The notes beneath the pieces were generated by a model. It had not been told where the DNA came from. It searched no databases and was given only the letters and a program-made list of their open reading frames with translations. From CBDAQA01 sp965247815 (GTDB taxonomy: Bacteria > Planctomycetota > Phycisphaerae > Tepidisphaerales > Tepidisphaeraceae), in NCBI GenBank assembly GCA_965247815.1, contig CBDFHW010000016.1, positions 18,679 through 82,678 on the forward strand: 64,000 bases of DNA. Reading direction: 5' to 3'. A program made the translations under genes and the position numbers. Shown here in pieces: positions 24,951 to 33,303 of the stretch. Every line of letters starts with the position of its first letter. Position 1 is the first letter of the stretch.

Positions 24951-25133
24951 ATGAGCGAATTGATTTTTCTGGTAGAAAAAGACCCGTCGGGTGGGTACAC
25001 CGCCAAGGCATCGGGACTTCCAATTTTCACCGAAGGCGAGACGCGCGAAGGGCTTTCGGCCAACGCGCGGGAGGCGGTCGAGTTGTACTTTGACAACTCA
25101 AATCAATCGCCTCGCCTCATTTACCTGCATTAG
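24951..25133 (+). CDS. HicB-like antitoxin family small protein
   Basis: 60 residues, MSELIFLVEKDPSGGYTAKA then GLPIFTEGETREGLSANARE and AVELYFDN. This is the short beta-alpha-beta fold of HicB-like proteins; relatives are often misannotated as 2-oxoisovalerate dehydrogenase subunits. A TAGGAGA ribosome site precedes ATG 24951. In related systems a hicA toxin gene follows directly, and here only a stub of one remains. The protein is intact and could act as an orphan antitoxin or DNA-binding repressor, although no DNA-binding domain is visible at this length. Confidence 0.75.
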   Translation: MSELIFLVEKDPSGGYTAKASGLPIFTEGETREGLSANAREAVELYFDNSNQSPRLIYLH

Positions 25134-25155
25134 TGCATGATGAAGTTTTCGCGCT

Positions 25156-25242
25156 ATGAAACTTCCACATGACATTTCCGGAACCGATCTGGTGAAAGCC
25201 CTTGCCACTGGAGCGAAACGATGTTCAGCCGAACCTTTCTGA
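25156..25242 (+). pseudogene. hicA toxin remnant
   Basis: A 28-codon frame starting 22 bases after the antitoxin stop encodes MKLPHDISGTDLVKAL, the conserved first helix of HicA mRNA interferases (typical form MKLPRDLSG-E-L-KAL). Homology stops there: the rest, including the catalytic-His strand, is missing, and the frame ends within the next gene. It looks like a deletion that joined the start of hicA to the start of the gene at 25221. Confidence 0.65.
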
Positions 25243-25895
25243 TAATTACAATTTGCGTCTCCAGTTTATTTTGCCTCGCCGCGGACGACCCGGCGGTGCC
25301 CAATCGCGTTGCGTACATTACGACAACGCCGGATATCAACACCGCTGCGCGGACGAAGATCGAGACTCTGTTCTCGACGAAATCAACGGACGCGGACGTG
25401 CTCGCATTCTTCGACGACTCGGTGATCTGCGGGCCCGGCTTGTGGTCGCAGATCAGGGAGAACGCAGCGATCGCGAATTCGGCTAACGGGCAGGTGCACT
25501 TCGTAATACCGCGGTACGACGCCGACGGCACGCGTGCCGGTGAGACCAAGGCGGAGGGCCGGTTCTTTCGCAACGGCCCGGACGTGCTGACGCTCTGGAA
25601 AGCGATGACCGGCGACGCCGATTTTAAAACTCTGCAGATCCGAAAGCTGACGTCACAGGAATTGAGCGTTTTCTGGTCGATGATCTCGTTCAAGATCACC
25701 GAACCGGTTTTCGTGGCCGAGTTTTCCGGCAAAAAGATCCTGTTATTTTTCGCCTCCCCGGAAAAGCTCCGGGTCATGTGGATGGACGATTTTGAAACCA
25801 CCGCCCCGCACGACCCGGATGTTGCGGCGGTGAAACCTGCTGAAGGACCGCCGAAGATGCATCCGAAGACGATCTACCCCACAACACGACCGTAA
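25221..25895 (+). CDS. Secreted protein of unknown function
   Basis: 224 residues with a clear signal peptide (MFSRTFLIITICVSSLFCLA, cleavage near AADD). The mature part starts PAVPNRVAYITTTPDINTAA, where TKIETLFSTKSTDADVLAFF resembles a helix-turn segment of small periplasmic proteins, and ends in a Pro/Thr-rich tail. I do not recognise the family. The start overlaps the hicA remnant, so it may rely on a rearranged upstream region for expression. No operon partner follows: the next gene is a separate polX after 88 bases. Confidence 0.6.
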   Translation: MFSRTFLIITICVSSLFCLAADDPAVPNRVAYITTTPDINTAARTKIETLFSTKSTDADVLAFFDDSVICGPGLWSQIRENAAIANSANGQVHFVIPRYDADGTRAGETKAEGRFFRNGPDVLTLWKAMTGDADFKTLQIRKLTSQELSVFWSMISFKITEPVFVAEFSGKKILLFFASPEKLRVMWMDDFETTAPHDPDVAAVKPAEGPPKMHPKTIYPTTRP

Positions 25896-25983
25896 ACCGC
25901 GAGGGCATTGAAACAGTCCGTTTGGCTCGAATCGATTTATTCCGATCTGATTCTCCGCCGACTATTTTGCTAAGCTTTCGTTC

Positions 25984-27768
25984 ATGTCGCTCAACCACGA
26001 TTTATCTGAACTGTTCCAGTCCATGGCCGCCATCATGGAGATCAAAGGCGAGAGCGTTTTTAAATCGATCGCGTTCAGCAAGGTGTCCAGGCTACTTAAG
26101 GACATGACGCTGGACGTGCGAAAGGTGCATGCCGAGGGAAAGCTGGACGAGATCGAGGGGATCGGCGCGTCGAGCCGGAAGATTATCGCTGATTACATCT
26201 CGACAGGCCGGAGCGTGGATTATGAAGAACTATCGGCCAGCGTTCCCGCGGGGCTGATCCCGATGCTGCAGATTCCCGGGCTGGGCCCGAAGACGATTGC
26301 GCTGTTTTGGAAGCAGCGCGACATCACCTCGATGGAAGGTCTGGTCAAGGCGATCGACGAAGGCAAGTTGGACGGCATCAAAGGCATCGGCGAAAAGAAG
26401 ATCGAATCCATCAAGCAGGGCATCGCGCTGTTGTCACAGGCGGCAGGCCGGATGGGTATCGTCGACGCGCTGGAAATAGCCCAGGCTTTGCTCGGCCGAT
26501 TGAAGACGATTCCGCGAATCAAGCAGGCCGAGATCGCCGGAAGTCTGAGGCGTCGGCGGGAAACGGTCGGGGACGTTGATCTGGTCTGCTGCTTAAAAGA
26601 CGGGGACACCACCGGCGGCAGCGACGTGACGGCCGAGTTCGTCAAGTTCCCCGAGGTGCAGCGAATCCTCGGACAGGGAACGACCAAGGCCAGCGTGCTG
26701 ACCACCGCGGGATTGCAGGTCGATTTGCGGATCGTGCCGGCCGACAACTTCGGGGCGGCGCTGCTTTACTTCAGCGGCTCCAAAGAGCACGGCGTGAAAA
26801 TTCGCGGGCTCGCACTCGACCACAAGTTGACGCTGAACGAGTGGGGGTTATACAAGCTCGAAGACCACGAAAAGGCCGAAAAAAAGACGGGCGAACCGCC
26901 GAAACTCAAACCCTTGGCGAGCAAGACCGAGACGGACATCTACAAAAAGTTGGGCATGGTTTTCGTCGAACCCGAGATCCGCGAAGACCGCGGTGAAGTC
27001 GAAGCGTCCCTCGCGAACACGCTTCCGGCCCTGATCAAACTAACTGACATCCAAGGCGATCTGCACAGCCACACCACCGCTTCCGATGGGGTCAACAGCA
27101 TTGACGAGATGATCGAAGCGGCGATCGCAAAGGGCTACAAGTTTCTTGGCATAACCGACCACTCGAAGAGTCAGACGATCGCCAACGGGCTTACTGCCGA
27201 CCGTTTGCTCAAGCACGTGAAAAGCATTCACCGGATCGCCGAGGGATACCGCAAACAGATCCGCGTCTTCGCGGGATGCGAGGTGGACATCCTCGCCGAC
27301 GGCTCGATGGATTATCCCGACGAGGTTCTGGCAGAACTGGATTTTGTCGTCGGTAGTCCGCACATCGCGTTGAAACAGGAAGAGCAGAAGGCCACCGACA
27401 GATTGAAACGGGCGATCGAAAATCGGTACGTGAATATCATCGGGCACCCCACGGGCCGGCTGATCAACGCCCGCGCGGGACTGCCCGTCCGGTTCGATGA
27501 GCTTTTCCCGATCGCCGCGAAGAACGGCACGGCGATGGAAATCAACGCCGGCTACCCCCGGTTGGATTTAAACGAGATCAACGCCCGCGCCGCCATTCAG
27601 GCCGGTGTCACCCTGTCGATCAACACCGACGCCCACAGCACCGGCGGTCTGGAAAAAATGGTCTACGGAATCGATGTTGCCCGGCGGGCGTGGGTCACGA
27701 AATTGAACGTCATCAACTGCATGACGGTGGAGAAGCTCGAAACATTTTTTGCCGCGAGACGTGGCTGA
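25984..27768 (+). CDS. polX: Bacterial family X DNA polymerase/3'-5' exonuclease PolX
   Basis: 594 residues, slightly longer than the usual ~570-580. It has the N-terminal 8-kDa-like and helix-hairpin-helix regions (IEGIGASSRKII at 57-68, IPGLGPKTI at 97-105, IKGIGEKKI at 132-140), and a nucleotidyltransferase core with GSLRRRRETVGDVDLVC (Asp197 and Asp199 metal ligands, third Asp247 in QVDLR). A C-terminal PHP domain begins GDLHSHTTASDG (358-369), with ITDHSKS and INTDAHS supplying further metal ligands. PolX fills short gaps in base-excision repair, and its PHP part has exonuclease and AP-endonuclease activity in studied members. Catalytic residues of both domains appear intact. Confidence 0.95.
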   Translation: MSLNHDLSELFQSMAAIMEIKGESVFKSIAFSKVSRLLKDMTLDVRKVHAEGKLDEIEGIGASSRKIIADYISTGRSVDYEELSASVPAGLIPMLQIPGLGPKTIALFWKQRDITSMEGLVKAIDEGKLDGIKGIGEKKIESIKQGIALLSQAAGRMGIVDALEIAQALLGRLKTIPRIKQAEIAGSLRRRRETVGDVDLVCCLKDGDTTGGSDVTAEFVKFPEVQRILGQGTTKASVLTTAGLQVDLRIVPADNFGAALLYFSGSKEHGVKIRGLALDHKLTLNEWGLYKLEDHEKAEKKTGEPPKLKPLASKTETDIYKKLGMVFVEPEIREDRGEVEASLANTLPALIKLTDIQGDLHSHTTASDGVNSIDEMIEAAIAKGYKFLGITDHSKSQTIANGLTADRLLKHVKSIHRIAEGYRKQIRVFAGCEVDILADGSMDYPDEVLAELDFVVGSPHIALKQEEQKATDRLKRAIENRYVNIIGHPTGRLINARAGLPVRFDELFPIAAKNGTAMEINAGYPRLDLNEINARAAIQAGVTLSINTDAHSTGGLEKMVYGIDVARRAWVTKLNVINCMTVEKLETFFAARRG

Positions 27769-27820
27769 CCCGAGCATTGAACGATCGACTCTCGAACTGG
27801 TTCGGAACTGCAAGCCTGTT

Positions 27821-28084
27821 TCAGTCGCCGGTGGTTTCTTCGAGCATCTTCCTGAGATACCCATTCTCGCGGCGGGTCGCTTCGAGGTCGAAGACGAGAT
27901 ACTTGATGCTGAGACGGAGATAGTCGAGGCTTTCCTGCAGGCTGCTGACCGTTTGCCGCAACCGTTCGTGCCGCTGGCGCGTTTCGTCCGCGAGCTTCTC
28001 CAGTTTCTGGCGCTCGCTGGGGGGCAGCGTGCTGATCTCGCCCATCAACTCAGCAAGCTTACCGTGGAACTCGTGCTCGTTCAT
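27821..28084 (-). CDS. Small coiled-coil protein of unknown function
   Basis: 87 residues from ATG 28084, which has GGAG seven bases upstream (a TTG 12 bases earlier is in frame but less well placed). The sequence is almost entirely helical and charged: ERQKLEKLADETRQRHERLR then TVSSLQESLDYLRLSIKYLV, a continuous coiled coil. No enzymatic motif or signal peptide is seen. It converges with polX, whose stop is 52 bases away. Confidence 0.65.
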   Translation of the reverse strand: MNEHEFHGKLAELMGEISTLPPSERQKLEKLADETRQRHERLRQTVSSLQESLDYLRLSIKYLVFDLEATRRENGYLRKMLEETTGD

Positions 28085-28109
28085 GACCGTCTCCAATTCT
28101 ATTTTGCAG

Positions 28110-28136
28110 AAAGTCGATCGGACCGACCGACTTTTT
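28110..28136 (+). terminator. Possible terminator hairpin
   Basis: AAAGTCGATCGG and CCGACCGACTTT can pair with one mismatch and are followed on the plus strand by TTTTT. The inner pairs must open to form a loop, leaving a 9-10 bp stem. It lies upstream of the coiled-coil gene's start and could end read-through from polX. Confidence 0.35.
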
Positions 28137-28546
28137 CAGCAATGGCAAAGCTCATTCCAGCGCCGTTCCCGGGTCGGGGTGCAAGAACCATAGTCGGCGG
28201 CGGGTGGCAATCTGCCAGTGACCGAGGCCATCTGAAGATCAATGCACGGGTCGCGTCGGTTTTGACGGTCTCGCGGCCGATACCGGATGCTGCCCTGGGA
28301 CCTCACACGTTGAGCTGATTGAGGCAGGAAATCATCGCGTACGACCGTCTGTTTCACGCTTCATGGCGGGGCACTATAATGATCGCAGTTGCCGCACGAC
28401 ATGATTATTTTCGTCCGCGACAGAACAATCCGTTATCAGACGCGGCGTCTGGGGGGCCTACACCGGTTCTGTGGATTTGGCCACATTTACCGGACCCATT
28501 CACGTTTGCAGCTGCGGTTGAGTCCGAACCCTTGCCGAGGTGACTG
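28137..28546. other. 410-base stretch without a recognised gene
   Basis: No convincing reading frame, tRNA, SRP RNA, tmRNA or RNase P motif was found on either strand. The right end should hold the promoter for the gene at 28547, whose ribosome site is GAGGTGA. A small unannotated RNA cannot be excluded. Confidence 0.4.
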
Positions 28547-29461
28547 ATGGCAGAATCAAAACATGATGATCTGGCCGACGCGCTGGCCCGGCTCGCCGGT
28601 GGGGATGTGGTTCCCAGTGAACATCTCGCCGAGATGGCGCATCCGGAACCACCCGCCCAGCCGGCGACTCGTCCGTCGACAATCCGGCCAGCGCCCGCGA
28701 TCGTTCCCCCGGCACCCGTCGTTCCCGCACCACCGACGCTCCACGGAACTCGTCCCGCAAGCCCGGCTCCCGCGGCGAGCCGCCCCGTAAGTCAGACGCC
28801 TGAGTCTAGCCGTCCCGCATCACCGGGGGTGCCGTCTGCGCCCCGCCCGATGGCCCCGGGGTCCGTAGCCAGTGGTGGGGTCGGTGGTGGGGCTTCAGCC
28901 GTCGCGCGACCGAGTCGTCCGACAACGCCTACGGCAGCGGCCGGATCTGTTCCAAATTCGACGTCCACCCGCCCTGCCGGGCCGGGTGCCGTTTCTGGTG
29001 CTCAGCCTCGGGCGCAGAGGCCGGCCGCACCAACCCAGCGATCGATCGCCGTTCAGCCGTCGGATTTCCAGCCGGCAATCGACTCGGGTCAATCGACTGG
29101 TTTGTCGGCCAGCGCCGAGCCCGATATTTTCGACGACGAAGACGCGGTCATCATGCCCGCCATCGAGCCGCTGACGTACGCTCCGAAGGCAAAAACGCCG
29201 GCCGACATGCGGGCGAAGATCGCCGAAAAACGCCGGCTCGAATTCCGCCGGACGATGATCCCGGTATTGCTGACGGCCTCACTGATCAGTTTCTTTTTTG
29301 CCGTCATCAAGTTTCTGCTTGGCCCCGATTCACCGCTTACGGCTTTGCCGGTCTGGGTCCCGATCGTGCTCTTTCTGGCCGGCTCGACCCTGCTCGCTTT
29401 TGCCGCGATCAACATGTTCAGTGTGCGTGCCGAGCTGGCCCGGATCGACGACCCGAAATGA
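28547..29461 (+). CDS. Pro/Ala/Ser-rich protein with two C-terminal transmembrane helices
   Basis: 304 residues. A short acidic N-terminus (SKHDDLADALARLAGGDVVP) is followed by a ~150-residue low-complexity linker rich in Pro, Ala and Ser, then a conserved-looking segment KTPADMRAKIAEKRRLEFRR and two hydrophobic helices (about 243-265 and 270-293), ending VRAELARIDDPK. The architecture suggests a cytoplasmic flexible arm tethered to the membrane. I do not recognise a family. It precedes thioredoxin by 133 bases, with an independent promoter between. Confidence 0.7.
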   Translation: MAESKHDDLADALARLAGGDVVPSEHLAEMAHPEPPAQPATRPSTIRPAPAIVPPAPVVPAPPTLHGTRPASPAPAASRPVSQTPESSRPASPGVPSAPRPMAPGSVASGGVGGGASAVARPSRPTTPTAAAGSVPNSTSTRPAGPGAVSGAQPRAQRPAAPTQRSIAVQPSDFQPAIDSGQSTGLSASAEPDIFDDEDAVIMPAIEPLTYAPKAKTPADMRAKIAEKRRLEFRRTMIPVLLTASLISFFFAVIKFLLGPDSPLTALPVWVPIVLFLAGSTLLAFAAINMFSVRAELARIDDPK

Positions 29462-29526
29462 CGTGTCGCGGGAAATGATGCCCCCGCTTGCCCGGAGGCG
29501 GTGTTCCCCGGGTGCCGGCCTTCGCG

Positions 29527-29556
29527 TTGACATTCGCCACCATCGACTTCTACTAT
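29527..29556 (+). promoter_or_regulatory. Sigma-70-like promoter of the thioredoxin gene
   Basis: A consensus -35 box TTGACA (29527-29532), an 18-base spacer and TACTAT (29551-29556) lie 39 bases before the thioredoxin start. The start itself has AAGGAG four bases upstream. Spacing and position are good for a housekeeping promoter. Confidence 0.6.
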
Positions 29557-29594
29557 CATTGCTCAATAACAAAGACGAACATTGAAGGAGTCCT

Positions 29595-29921
29595 ATGGCA
29601 AATGAACATGTGAAAGAGTTTACCGACGCAAATTTCGACGACGAAGTGCTGAAGTCGTCGACGCCGGTGCTAGTCGATTTCTGGGCCGAATGGTGCCCAC
29701 CGTGCAAGGCGTTGGGACCGACGATTGATAAGCTGGCCGGGGACTATGCCGGTAAGGTAAAAGTGGGCAAGGTCGACACTGACTCCAACCGTGACGTGTC
29801 GCTGAAATATGGGATCAGTTCGATCCCGACCATACTTGTGTTCAAAGACGGACAGATTGCGCACAAGATCGTAGGCTTTAAGCGTGAAAGCGATTTTAAA
29901 GCGGTGCTCGATTCGATGTGA
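29595..29921 (+). CDS. trx: Thioredoxin with a CPPC active site
   Basis: 108 residues, standard thioredoxin length. VLVDFWAEWCPPCKALGPTI holds the redox site, which reads WCPPCK where nearly all thioredoxins have WCGPCK. The downstream VDTDSNRDVSLKYGISSIPT keeps the cis-proline loop. The fold is a cytoplasmic disulfide reductase. Changing the first dipeptide residue from Gly to Pro is expected to alter redox potential or reductase specificity. It has its own promoter and a strong terminator, so it is probably monocistronic. Confidence 0.93.
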   Translation: MANEHVKEFTDANFDDEVLKSSTPVLVDFWAEWCPPCKALGPTIDKLAGDYAGKVKVGKVDTDSNRDVSLKYGISSIPTILVFKDGQIAHKIVGFKRESDFKAVLDSM

Positions 29922-29980
29922 TCGAATCAAGCAGGCCCGGTCGATTCCGCGATCGGACGTGTCTAAATTTCCAAAATAGA

Positions 29981-30017
29981 AACCGCCGGTTCCTCGCAGG
30001 AACCGGCGGTTTTTTTT
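29981..30017. terminator. Bidirectional intrinsic terminator between trx and the LTxxQ-like gene
   Basis: AACCGCCGGTTCCT / AGGAACCGGCGGTT forms a perfect 14-bp stem with a short CGC-type loop and is followed by a run of eight T's. A's on the left side allow it to serve the converging gene at 30077 as well. Confidence 0.9.
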
Positions 30018-30076
30018 CATCTGAATGTGGTAGGCGTGATCAGGCCGATGGCGTCAAATAGAACAACCGCAATCTG

Positions 30077-30469
30077 TTACTGGGCCGACGGTGCCGTGGT
30101 CGGCTTTTTCATTGCCGCCCGGCGTTCTTTGCCGGCTTCCTTCATCGCTTCTTTCGATTTGGCTTCGAAGTCTTTGACTTCGGTCACCTGTGCCGGGGTC
30201 AGAAGCGCCATGATGTCGTCGGTTTCCTTTTCGCGAATCTTCTTTTCCTGCACCAGAGCGTCGGCGTGGATCTTGGAAATCTGATCCGTCTGCTCCGGCG
30301 TCAGGTCTTTAATGTTCCGCCACGGCTCGGTGAGCTTGCGGGTATGAGCCGCTCGCCCTTCGGTCGGCTGTGTCGCCGGCATGGCCGGTTTGGTGTCATC
30401 GGCGGAGGCCCACATTGAGGCCGAAAAAAGTACAACGGCCGAGCAAACAATCCAGTTCCCCGTAGCCAC
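30077..30469 (-). CDS. Small exported LTxxQ-motif (Spy/CpxP-like) protein
   Basis: 130 residues. A signal peptide (GNWIVCSAVVLFSASMWASA) precedes a helical, highly charged domain with two LTxxQ-type motifs, DLTPEQTDQISKIHADAL and LLTPAQVTEVKDFEAK, spaced as in Spy/CpxP periplasmic chaperones. The C-terminus is Lys/Pro/Thr-rich. The GTG start has AAGGAG at correct spacing. A periplasmic stress or chaperone role is inferred from the motif alone. Confidence 0.7.
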   Translation of the reverse strand: MATGNWIVCSAVVLFSASMWASADDTKPAMPATQPTEGRAAHTRKLTEPWRNIKDLTPEQTDQISKIHADALVQEKKIREKETDDIMALLTPAQVTEVKDFEAKSKEAMKEAGKERRAAMKKPTTAPSAQ

Positions 30470-30677
30470 AGCGGCTCCTTTCGAGCGATGCCTTGTCCCG
30501 CACCGGTACCGAGGTACACCCCCGCCGGCGACGTGACCAATGTCTGCCGGAATATATCTCGAAAACCTCGAAGAGTTGAGAAAAATATTCCGCGCGACAG
30601 ACGCCGGGCCCGATCAGGCCAATGAACCCCTTTGCCGAGTCGGCTTCACTGCGTGCGGCGTCTTGTCTGCAAAATGT

Positions 30678-31793
30678 TTACTTCCGCTTGGGGGTGAACG
30701 ACTCGAACAACGGGTTGGTCACCGACAATTTCACCGCCGATTCGTCCGGCGCTGGCTCGGCGGGCGGGCTCGATTGAACAGGTCGACCGGCGGTCAGCTC
30801 CGAGCGCCCGGCCTCGGGCGGGGCGACGTCCGGGCGGTACATCCGCCCGCCGAACGCTTTGAGGTACTCCGTCCAATTGCTGGAGATCCCGGCGGCCTGC
30901 TCGCCGCGGGTTGCGCCCAGGGCCATCATCAACTTGGCGTCGAGATTCTCGAGCGAATGAACTACCAGTGCCTCGGGCGTGGCCGGCGTCTTGGGCGAAC
31001 CGAACTCGGTTTCGCCGTGGTGGCTAAGGATGATGTGCTGCATCACGTCGACTAAGGGTTGAGGAATCTTTTCGCCTAGCTTTGCTTCGGCTTCGCGGCG
31101 CTTGTCCTCGACCCACATCGCGGCTTTGACGATATGCCCGATCAACTGCCCGCCGTCGCTGTAACCGAACGCGGTCTCGTAAGTCAGCTCCCAAGTTTTG
31201 GCGATGTCGTGCAGAAAGACGCCGGCGATCACGACGTCGCGGTTCAGCCCCGGATAAAACGGACAGACGACGTTGCTGATTTCGACCGCGTTGAGCGTGT
31301 GTTCGAGCAGACCGCCGAGAAATGCGTGATGGAAGTTCATTGCCGCCGGCGCCCGTTGGAAATCCGTCATCAGTTGCGAGTCATTCAGGTAGGCGTCGAT
31401 CAATGCTTTCAGATGCCTGTTGCGGATCGTCCCGAGAATCTCGGTGAGCCGGGCGAACATCTTCGGGATGTCGTGAATGGTGTGCGGGATTAGCGCTGAG
31501 ACGTCGTACGTGCCGGGCTTGGCGGGCGTCGCCTGCTCGATGATGACCTGAAGATTACTTTGGTAGTTCTCGACGCGGCCACGAATCCGCGCAAAACCGT
31601 CGGTCGGCAGCTCTGAGAACAGCTTCGGTGTGGCATTCCAGAGCCGGGCGTTCAGCGTCGCGCTGCGGTCCCCGACGAACGCCTTGATATATTGTTTGCC
31701 GTTACTCCCGGCGGCAATCTGCTTGTTGGTCAAAACAAAAACGTCTTCGATCAGGTCGCCGGGCTGGCAATCCTTGAGAAAAATTCGGGGCAT
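30678..31793 (-). CDS. YhaM-like 3'-5' exoribonuclease (OB-fold plus HD domain)
   Basis: 371 residues from ATG 31793 (MPRIFLKDCQPGDLIEDVF); an upstream in-frame extension lacks conservation. An N-terminal OB-fold nucleic-acid-binding domain (VFVLTNKQIAAGSNGKQYIK) leads to an HD hydrolase domain with HHAFLGGLLEHTLNAV, FLHDIAKTWEL and LSHHGETEFGSPKTP, the metal-binding order of YhaM family exonucleases. The C-terminal 60 residues are Pro/Ala-rich. Family members degrade RNA and single-stranded DNA. The Pro-rich tail is not part of the usual ~315-residue protein. Confidence 0.88.
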   Translation of the reverse strand: MPRIFLKDCQPGDLIEDVFVLTNKQIAAGSNGKQYIKAFVGDRSATLNARLWNATPKLFSELPTDGFARIRGRVENYQSNLQVIIEQATPAKPGTYDVSALIPHTIHDIPKMFARLTEILGTIRNRHLKALIDAYLNDSQLMTDFQRAPAAMNFHHAFLGGLLEHTLNAVEISNVVCPFYPGLNRDVVIAGVFLHDIAKTWELTYETAFGYSDGGQLIGHIVKAAMWVEDKRREAEAKLGEKIPQPLVDVMQHIILSHHGETEFGSPKTPATPEALVVHSLENLDAKLMMALGATRGEQAAGISSNWTEYLKAFGGRMYRPDVAPPEAGRSELTAGRPVQSSPPAEPAPDESAVKLSVTNPLFESFTPKRK

Positions 31794-31968
31794 CGATCGA
31801 CTGTACGCGGGTCGCGGTTCCCGTGCAAAGCCCGCTACGGCGGTCGACCGGCGGATCGTCCGATAACAGCCCGTATTCATGTCAGAAATCGATTTGCACC
31901 GATCATGATTTCAATAGTACTTCTAAACCGCGACGCTGCCTGAAGCAGCTTTGCCGGGAGAGGACCAC

Positions 31969-32379
31969 ATGATCGCGGTAAGCAAGGTATTTTCGGGCGT
32001 TTTAAACGGCACTGTCATGCAGGAATGGCCCGTCGACGGCCAACGCATGATGCAGCAGCTGCTCGGGGCGTCTTCTCGAACAACCGACCGTCGAAAGCTG
32101 CCGCGAAGCCGGTATCACCTGCAGACCGACCTTTTGATCACCGGTAATATCGAAAAAACACTGACGATCTACACCCGTGACATCAACGCCTGGAACGTCA
32201 GCTTCATTTGCAGCAAACAACTGCTGCCGGGAACGAAAGCCGTAGTGCAGTTGATGGCGACCGACGGTCGAAGAACCTCGATCGGATGCAGGACACGTCG
32301 GTGTCAGCAGTTCGATGCCGGGTGGTATGACGCGTTCGCCGAGTTTTGCCTGCCGCAATACCCGTTCGACAATCTTTGA
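31969..32379 (+). CDS. PilZ-like protein with degenerate motif
   Basis: 136 residues from ATG 31969, which has a strong GGGAGAGGA ribosome site (a TTG 18 bases earlier is less likely). The core DRRKLPRSRYHLQTDLLITG then TRDINAWNVSFICSKQLLPG resembles PilZ domains, which bind cyclic di-GMP through RxxxR and DxSxxG. Arg residues are present, but the second motif reads DINAWNVSF without the usual Ser/Gly pattern, so ligand binding is doubtful. Confidence 0.5.
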   Translation: MIAVSKVFSGVLNGTVMQEWPVDGQRMMQQLLGASSRTTDRRKLPRSRYHLQTDLLITGNIEKTLTIYTRDINAWNVSFICSKQLLPGTKAVVQLMATDGRRTSIGCRTRRCQQFDAGWYDAFAEFCLPQYPFDNL

Positions 32380-32397
32380 TCGCTTGGACGGCACATA

Positions 32398-32443
32398 AAA
32401 AAGCCCGGATAAGATGCAACTCTTATGCGGGCTTTATTATTTT
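32398..32443. terminator. Bidirectional terminator between the PilZ-like and sod genes
   Basis: AAAGCCCG ... CGGGCTTT with an inner ATAAG / CTTAT pairing forms a long hairpin flanked by A's and T's. The genes on either side converge on it. Confidence 0.85.
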
Positions 32444-32466
32444 ATGCAATGGGCGTCGGCGGACGC

Positions 32467-33084
32467 TTACTTCGCGCGGCCGAAGCGGTCTTCGGCAACT
32501 TTCCAGTTGACCACGTTCCAGAAGGCCGCGATGTATTCCGGCCGACGGTTCTGATACTTCAAATAATAAGCGTGTTCCCAGACGTCAAGTCCGATGATCG
32601 GGAACGCGCCTTCCATGATCGGCGAGTCCTGGTTCGGTAACGATACGATCTCGATCTTCTCGCCCTTCTTGATCAACCAGGCCCAGCCCGAACCGAACCG
32701 CGTCGTTGCGGCGGCGGTGAACAGTTCCTTAAACTTATCAAACCCGCCGAAGGTGCTGTTGATCGCCTCGGCGAGCTTGCCGACTGGCGTCGCGCCCTGC
32801 TTGCCCGCGGGGTTGAGGATTTCCCAAAACAGCGAATGGTTGTGATGCCCGCCGCCGTTGTTTCGAACAGCGGTTTTGATGTCCTCGGACACTGCCGCGA
32901 GGTTGCTGGCCAGAATCTCGTGCAACGGCTTGCCTTCGAGCTCCGGGTGCTTGGCGAGCGCGGTGTTTAGATTATTGACATAAGCGGCATGGTGCTTGCC
33001 GTGATGGATTTCCATCGTCTGCTTGTCGATGCTCGGCTCGAGCGCATCGGACGCAAACGGCAACGGGGGAAGTTGAATTGGCAT
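32467..33084 (-). CDS. sod: Iron/manganese superoxide dismutase
   Basis: 205 residues, normal for the Fe/Mn family. MEIHHGKHHAAYVNNLN supplies the first metal His, GGGHHNHSLFWEIL the second, and LDVWEHAYYLKYQNRRPEY the Asp and last His. QDSPIMEG and the Gly-rich GSGWAWL are conserved. The metal (Fe, Mn or either) cannot be decided with confidence. AGAAGGAG precedes the ATG. It is divergent from an Rrf2-type regulator, 219 bases away. Confidence 0.95.
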   Translation of the reverse strand: MPIQLPPLPFASDALEPSIDKQTMEIHHGKHHAAYVNNLNTALAKHPELEGKPLHEILASNLAAVSEDIKTAVRNNGGGHHNHSLFWEILNPAGKQGATPVGKLAEAINSTFGGFDKFKELFTAAATTRFGSGWAWLIKKGEKIEIVSLPNQDSPIMEGAFPIIGLDVWEHAYYLKYQNRRPEYIAAFWNVVNWKVAEDRFGRAK

Positions 33085-33303
33085 AGCTGGCTCCTTCTAA
33101 AATTCCAGGTCCGAAGCGTATGCGCCGCCGCAAGAACGGTCAACCGCCAAAGCCCGTGCGTGATGATCGACCTCTTACAACCGACAACGATCCGTCGCAG
33201 GTTGACCCGGTTGACGGGAAGTTTTGCGAGCCGGGTCTCGGTTTGACGCTTATCGGGCCGGACCTTAGGATCCACCGGGGAATTTCGTCGAAGGAGTTTC
33301 GGG

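Noticed and set aside
28137..28546. Possible small RNA (SRP RNA, tmRNA, 6S) in the long intergenic region
   Set aside because: None of the conserved core sequences of these RNAs were found on either strand.
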